Part shown: piece by piece, positions 60,426 to 64,000 of the stretch
Numbering within the stretch: position 1 is the stretch's first letter
Layout: every line of letters starts with the position of its first letter
Position numbers and translations under genes: made by a program
Assembly (NCBI RefSeq): GCF_046545555.1
Contig: NZ_JBHZTH010000001.1
Span: 1,302,001 to 1,366,000, forward strand
DNA: 64,000 nucleotides
Direction: 5' to 3'
Source of the DNA: Winogradskyella sp046545555
GTDB lineage: Bacteria > Bacteroidota > Bacteroidia > Flavobacteriales > Flavobacteriaceae
Notes under the pieces: generated by a model
Told to the model about the DNA's origin: nothing
Seen by the model: the letters and a program-made list of their open reading frames with translations, nothing else
Databases searched by the model: none

Positions 60426-61826
60426 CTAACGTAATCCCGCAACTCTATCATCTTCTAAAATCGCTTCGGTTTCAGTTTTTACTTTGTCTAAAATATCTTT
60501 GATGTCATCATCTGTAGAAATTATTCCATCAGATAACATGTTTAATATGGCTTTGTCTTGTGCTCTTCCTCTTAGCATGGCTTCTCTGTAACCAATCTGC
60601 TCATTAAAGGTTACTAAACTATATTTAGATGAATAGTCTTCAGGAAACGCTTTCTCTAAAGCCATTTCTATTTTTCGTTTTTCTTGAAATATCGCTTGGC
60701 CAACATGACTTTTCATTTCATGAAAGTTATCGACGGCTAAATCGGCAATCGCATCTGTATCTTTTTTTCTGTTTTTCTCGTAGGCTTTAAAAGTTGCTTC
60801 CCAACTCTCTAAATTTTGGTCTAATACTTTGTCAAACTCTACAACATCTTCAAAAGAGGCATTCATACCTTGGCCATAAAACGGAACAATGGCATGTGCA
60901 GAATCTCCCATCAATAATGTATTGCCTTTATAATGCCAAGGGGAACATTTTACAGTACCCAATGGTGCTGTTGGGTTTTCAAAAAAGTCTTCGACCAGAT
61001 TAGGCATTAATTCTAAAGCGTCTGGGAATTCCTTTTGGAAGAATTCAGTAACAATTTCTGGAGTAGTTAAATTATTAAAATTGTATTCACCTTCGGCATA
61101 ACTTAAAAAAAGCGTCACTGTAAAACTACCATCTAAGTTTGGTAATGCAATAACCATAAAATCACCTCTTGGCCAAATGTGTAAGGCGTTTTTATAGGTT
61201 TTGTAGTCTCCAGTTTCTGTTGGTAAAATACTTAATTCTTTGTAGCCATGGGTTAAGTAATCTTGAGAAAAACTAAATAAGAATTTTCGTTCTAAATAAT
61301 AACTTTTTCGCAATGCTGAACCTGCTCCATCAGTTGCTATAATACAGTCAGCATCTTCTATGAATTCATCTTTACTTGAATAATCTTGAAATAATGCTGT
61401 GGTTTTTTCGAAGTCTACGGATTGACATCTTTTATTGAAATGTATTTTTACATTGTCATGTTTTTCGGCTTCGGTTAAAAGTAATGCATTAAGTTCGCCT
61501 CTAGAAATTGAGTTGATGTATTCGTGATCTCTTCCGCTATAATTAGATAAAAATGTATTCCCTTCTTTATCGTGAAGCATACGACCATTCATAGGAATAC
61601 AAAGGTCTTTCACTTTATCTTCCATACCAACAAGTTTAACTGCCTTGTTACCACGATCTGAAAAGGCCAAATTAATGGATCTCCCAGCCGAGATATCTGT
61701 TTTACGTAAGTCTGGTCGCATTTCATAAACCGTAACATTGTAGCCACGTTGCCCAAGTCTTAAGGCTAGTAAACTTCCACAGAGACCTGCTCCAATTATT
61801 AGTATGTTTTGTTGTTTGTTACTCAT
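60426..61826 (-). CDS. kmo: Kynurenine 3-monooxygenase
   Basis: A 466-residue FAD-dependent hydroxylase converting kynurenine to 3-hydroxykynurenine. The N-terminal FAD site is IIGAGLCGSLLALRLG (11-26), with the family-specific MRPDLRK and SINLAFSDRG; the second FAD motif is LLMGDSAHAIVPFYGQGMN, followed by EKAFPEDYSSKYSLVTF. Start moved to ATG 61826; an ATG four codons upstream is created by the TGACA end of the adjoining repeat and is less plausible. Confidence 0.96.
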   Translation of the reverse strand: MSNKQQNILIIGAGLCGSLLALRLGQRGYNVTVYEMRPDLRKTDISAGRSINLAFSDRGNKAVKLVGMEDKVKDLCIPMNGRMLHDKEGNTFLSNYSGRDHEYINSISRGELNALLLTEAEKHDNVKIHFNKRCQSVDFEKTTALFQDYSSKDEFIEDADCIIATDGAGSALRKSYYLERKFLFSFSQDYLTHGYKELSILPTETGDYKTYKNALHIWPRGDFMVIALPNLDGSFTVTLFLSYAEGEYNFNNLTTPEIVTEFFQKEFPDALELMPNLVEDFFENPTAPLGTVKCSPWHYKGNTLLMGDSAHAIVPFYGQGMNASFEDVVEFDKVLDQNLESWEATFKAYEKNRKKDTDAIADLAVDNFHEMKSHVGQAIFQEKRKIEMALEKAFPEDYSSKYSLVTFNEQIGYREAMLRGRAQDKAILNMLSDGIISTDDDIKDILDKVKTETEAILEDDRVAGLR

Positions 61827-61832
61827 ATGCTC

Positions 61833-61897
61833 TGTCATTCCTGCGAAGGCAGGAATCTATTTTTAAGTTGTGGATTCCTGCCTGCGCAGGAACGACA
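61833..61897. repeat. ATTCCTGCG palindromic repeat pair (family 1)
   Basis: Inverted pair with a short centre, filling the gap between the 116-aa gene and kmo. It contributes an alternative ATG in frame with kmo. Confidence 0.85.
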
Positions 61898-61899
61898 AG

Positions 61900-62250
61900 T
61901 TAGTTTAATTTACTTTTTAAATATTGAATTTCTTCGTAAGTGATTCTTAACTCATCTAATTTAATAGATTGTTCATTGTTGCCTGCATCTTTATAATACA
62001 TATTGTCATTCATATGATTAAAACGTATTTCAGAAAAGTCTAAGTATTTAACTTTCTTCTTTAGTTTACTTCTAATCAAGTATAGAATTTCTTTTTCAGT
62101 AATGATTAGACAATCCTTCTTTTTTCCTAAAACATAAGCTAAATGGCCAATTGTTGTATATCCCCAAAAATCAGGTTCAGATCTTTTTATTATAACAACA
62201 AGAGTATTTTCATTTCTTAATATTGAATTTATATATTTTAAACTATTCAT
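61900..62250 (-). CDS. Protein of unknown function in the kynurenine operon (116 aa)
   Basis: A soluble protein without signal. NTLVVIIKRSEPDFWGYTTI, CLIITEKEILYLIRSKLKKK and VKYLDFSEIRFNHM, then ITYEEIQYLKSKL. The beta-strand pattern ending in a helix resembles bacterial PH-like (YdbT/SHOCT-associated) domains, but this is a resemblance only. Its start overlaps the kynU stop by eight bases (ATGAATAG), so it is translationally coupled to kynureninase. Confidence 0.68.
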   Translation of the reverse strand: MNSLKYINSILRNENTLVVIIKRSEPDFWGYTTIGHLAYVLGKKKDCLIITEKEILYLIRSKLKKKVKYLDFSEIRFNHMNDNMYYKDAGNNEQSIKLDELRITYEEIQYLKSKLN

Positions 62251-63514
62251 TCAAAATTACTTTCATTTTCTCAACCATTTGATAGACATCTTCAAATGAA
62301 TTGTATAAAGGTACAGGAGCACATCTTATGACATCTGGTTCTCTCCAATCACTTATGACTCCAGCTTCTGTTAATTTATCATGTAACGATTTATCCGCAT
62401 TTAGAACTTGGATTGAGAGTTGACAACCACGTTCATTAGGATTTTCTGGAGTAATAATTCTAATAACATCTTCTCCTAGTGCTTTTAATAAAAATTCAAA
62501 GTAACCTGTTAGTTTTTTAGACTTTGATAACAGCTTATCCAAACCTACATCATTGAACATATCTAAAGAGGCTTTTATGGCAGCCATAGATAAAATTGGT
62601 GGATTACTTAATTGCCAACCTTCAGCTCCTGGTAATACATCAAACTCATGACGCATATTAAAACGCGTTTCTTTATTGTGGCTCCACCAACCTGTAAAAC
62701 GGTTGAGGTTTTTATCATAGGCATGACGTTCGTGTACAAAACAACCAGACAAACTTCCAGGACCTGAGTTTAAGTATTTATAAGTACACCAAACAGCAAA
62801 GTCAGCACCTGAGTTATGCAAATCTAAATCTACGTTTCCTGCCCCATGGGCACAATCAAAACCAACCATACAACCATGTTTATGTCCAAGTTCTGTAATG
62901 CGTTTAAAATCGAAAAACTGACCAGTATAATAATTCACACCACCAATCATAACTAAAGCAATTTCATTGCCGTGAGATTCTAGGATTTTCTCTAAATCTT
63001 CATATTGTAGTAATTCTTCTCCTTCTTGAGGTGACCAAAGTATTAAACCTTCTTTATCATCATAGCCGTGATGTCTTAATTGAGATTCTACAGCATATTT
63101 ATCTGAAGGAAAGGCATCGCTTTCAATCACAATTTTATAACGCGCTTTAGTCGGCTTATAAAAAGAAGCCATCATAAAATGGAGATTCGCAGTCAACGAA
63201 TTCATGGTCACCACTTCAATAGGCTTTGCTCCAACAAGTTTAGCAGAGCTTTCCGTCAAAAACTCGTGATATGGTAGCCAAGGATTTTTAGCATGTGTAT
63301 GACCTTCTACACCGAGATTTGCCCAATCTTCTAATTCTTGATTGATATACTCCTTAGTTGAAGTAGGTTGTAAACCAAGTGAGTTGCCGCAGAGGTAAAT
63401 CAATTCATTTCCATTCTTGTCTTTCGGAATATGGAATTGTGATCTATAGATTGCTAACTCGTCTAATGCGTCTTGTTGTTGTGCGTAATCGAGGCCATTT
63501 TTGTAGTTGGACAC
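62243..63514 (-). CDS. kynU: Kynureninase
   Basis: A 423-residue PLP enzyme cleaving 3-hydroxykynurenine to 3-hydroxyanthranilate and alanine. The PLP Lys is 246 in CTYKYLNSGPGSLSGCFVHE, preceded by GFDCAHGAGNVDLDLH; NSLTANLHFMMASFYKP and RHEFDVLPGAEGWQLSNPPI are family signatures. The start is a GTG at 63514; no ATG is available. First gene of the operon, with a perfect -7 box 27-34 bases upstream. Confidence 0.96.
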   Translation of the reverse strand: MSNYKNGLDYAQQQDALDELAIYRSQFHIPKDKNGNELIYLCGNSLGLQPTSTKEYINQELEDWANLGVEGHTHAKNPWLPYHEFLTESSAKLVGAKPIEVVTMNSLTANLHFMMASFYKPTKARYKIVIESDAFPSDKYAVESQLRHHGYDDKEGLILWSPQEGEELLQYEDLEKILESHGNEIALVMIGGVNYYTGQFFDFKRITELGHKHGCMVGFDCAHGAGNVDLDLHNSGADFAVWCTYKYLNSGPGSLSGCFVHERHAYDKNLNRFTGWWSHNKETRFNMRHEFDVLPGAEGWQLSNPPILSMAAIKASLDMFNDVGLDKLLSKSKKLTGYFEFLLKALGEDVIRIITPENPNERGCQLSIQVLNADKSLHDKLTEAGVISDWREPDVIRCAPVPLYNSFEDVYQMVEKMKVILNE

Positions 63515-63540
63515 TGAGTGTTGATTTTTACAGTTGCTAA

Positions 63541-63548
63541 CAAAAATA
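63541..63548 (-). promoter_or_regulatory. Promoter -7 box of the kynurenine operon
   Basis: The minus strand reads TATTTTTG, a perfect TAnnTTTG, placing the transcript start near 63534 and giving a ~20-base leader for kynU. No good -33 TTTG at normal spacing. Confidence 0.5.
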
Positions 63549-63597
63549 AGGATTTAAAGCGAAGGATTAAAGACCAATTTTATGTTGAAATACTCTT

Positions 63598-63716
63598 AAA
63601 AGATAAAGCACTTTAACTCGTAAGATAAAGTGCTTCGATATATATAGGCGCCAAAAGGCGGAAAATGTAAGCTATACGTTTTTAGTCGAAACTAGCATCG
63701 TGAAACTTACATTATA
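63598..63716 (-). ncRNA. Candidate structured small RNA upstream of kynU
   Basis: On the minus strand a -7-like TACTTTTG (63729-63722) is followed at the expected distance by a long interrupted stem: AATGTAAG/CTTACATT outer pairing (63713-63706 with 63671-63664), ACG/CGT inner pairing, and TAGT-TTCG-ACTA at the tip. A CGCC-TTTT-GGCG hairpin follows (63660-63649). It ends in a 10-pair hairpin AAGCACTTTA/TAAAGTGCTT running into TATCTTTT, like an intrinsic terminator. About 115 bases, no reading frame. A 6S-like RNA, another regulator or the 3' end of the upstream mRNA are all possible. Confidence 0.42.
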
Positions 63717-63751
63717 GAATGCAAAAGTAATGCCAAAAATTAAATTCAGTA

Positions 63752-64000
63752 TTACTCTAGTGATATTTCTACATCTCCAAAATTTAAATTCCAATTGCCA
63801 CCTTCCATTTTATGGTCTATGGCAATCTTAATCCCGTTAAAGTCTTGATAATTCTCAAATGTTGTAGACATTGACGGTTCCTCTGCATTTCCTTTTCTAA
63901 AGATCCATTCTCTAATCATATAATTTTCGTCATAAAAAATGTCATAAGCATCACCAGGTGTGTAACCACCTTCATTTCCGTATAAAATGGTAATCATATT
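63752..64000 (-). CDS. C-terminal part of a DUF6503-like protein (5' end outside the window)
   Basis: The last ~82 codons of a longer frame that continues beyond base 64000. GGYTPGDAYDIFYDENYMIREW, RKGNAEEPSMSTTFENYQDF and GIKIAIDHKMEGG resemble the C-terminal part of the DUF6503 family, probably secreted or periplasmic proteins of unknown function. The ATG at 63997 is likely internal. Confidence 0.65.
   Translation of the reverse strand, partial: NMITILYGNEGGYTPGDAYDIFYDENYMIREWIFRKGNAEEPSMSTTFENYQDFNGIKIAIDHKMEGGNWNLNFGDVEISLE

Noticed and set aside
63515..63751. A kynurenine- or tryptophan-responsive riboswitch for kynU
   Set aside because: The last hairpin looks like a complete terminator and a separate -7 box for kynU lies downstream of it, so the structured part is probably not in the kynU leader.

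Overview
The window is a low-GC chromosome segment from a member of the Flavobacteriaceae (Bacteroidota), probably a marine genus. The evidence is the Na+-translocating NQR complex, type IX secretion C-terminal sorting domains, the T9SS plug protein, families largely restricted to Flavobacteria (DUF6090, DUF6695, DUF6702, DUF4846), and promoter boxes matching the Bacteroidota TAnnTTTG consensus. Genus is inferred from gene content only. I see no rRNA, tRNA, CRISPR array, prophage or complete insertion sequence.

Region 1-44 kb is mostly housekeeping. It holds the end of trkA with trkH (K+ uptake), two small tail-anchored proteins, an aminotransferase, a lipid desaturase divergent from rsmG, a secreted T9SS lipase-like protein, pruA (proline catabolism), apaG, a GAD/CSAD-type decarboxylase, the T9SS plug protein and a solitary DUF6090 gene. 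The nqrABCDEF operon (15.2-21.4 kb) follows, with apbE, the enzyme that flavinylates NqrB and NqrC, 4 kb downstream. Next come a DASS transporter, a TPR histidine kinase with a LytTR regulator, a large T9SS-exported LamG/beta-helix protein, map, gpmI, an M48 protease, a peptidase E, a cluster of two carboxypeptidase-like-domain proteins plus DUF6702 and an M1 peptidase, and tatA.

Region 44-64 kb is one long minus-strand gene string for kynurenine (tryptophan) catabolism. In transcription order it is kynU, a small unknown protein, kmo, a RidA-type aminomuconate deaminase, then thirteen consecutive intact DUF6090 genes (59.8-48.9 kb), then 2-aminomuconate semialdehyde dehydrogenase, a PsbP-like secreted protein, an atypical SDR, 3-hydroxyanthranilate dioxygenase, ACMS decarboxylase and an O-methyltransferase. 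Together these take kynurenine through 3-hydroxyanthranilate and aminomuconate toward the 2-oxoadipate route. Tryptophan dioxygenase and formamidase are not in the window.

The most unusual part is the DUF6090 array. Thirteen paralogues share a nearly constant first ~50 residues (basic N-terminus plus one membrane helix) followed by strongly divergent, predicted periplasmic bodies. Neighbouring genes overlap by 8 or 4 bases or are separated by only a few. Where the spacing is larger, the spacer always begins with another copy of the gene start (ATGATTAAATTYTTY) running into a repeat element, giving five short reading frames that begin MIKFF. Two of these end in an ATGA overlap with the next gene, so a nearly unbroken chain of stop/start coupling runs through 18 reading frames. 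Several palindromic repeat families are concentrated here: one copy has inserted in frame in a DUF6090 gene, and one at the distal end of the operon is flanked by an 8-10 bp direct duplication. A 23-bp motif is shared upstream of the solitary DUF6090 gene and the first array gene. A candidate structured small RNA lies upstream of kynU.
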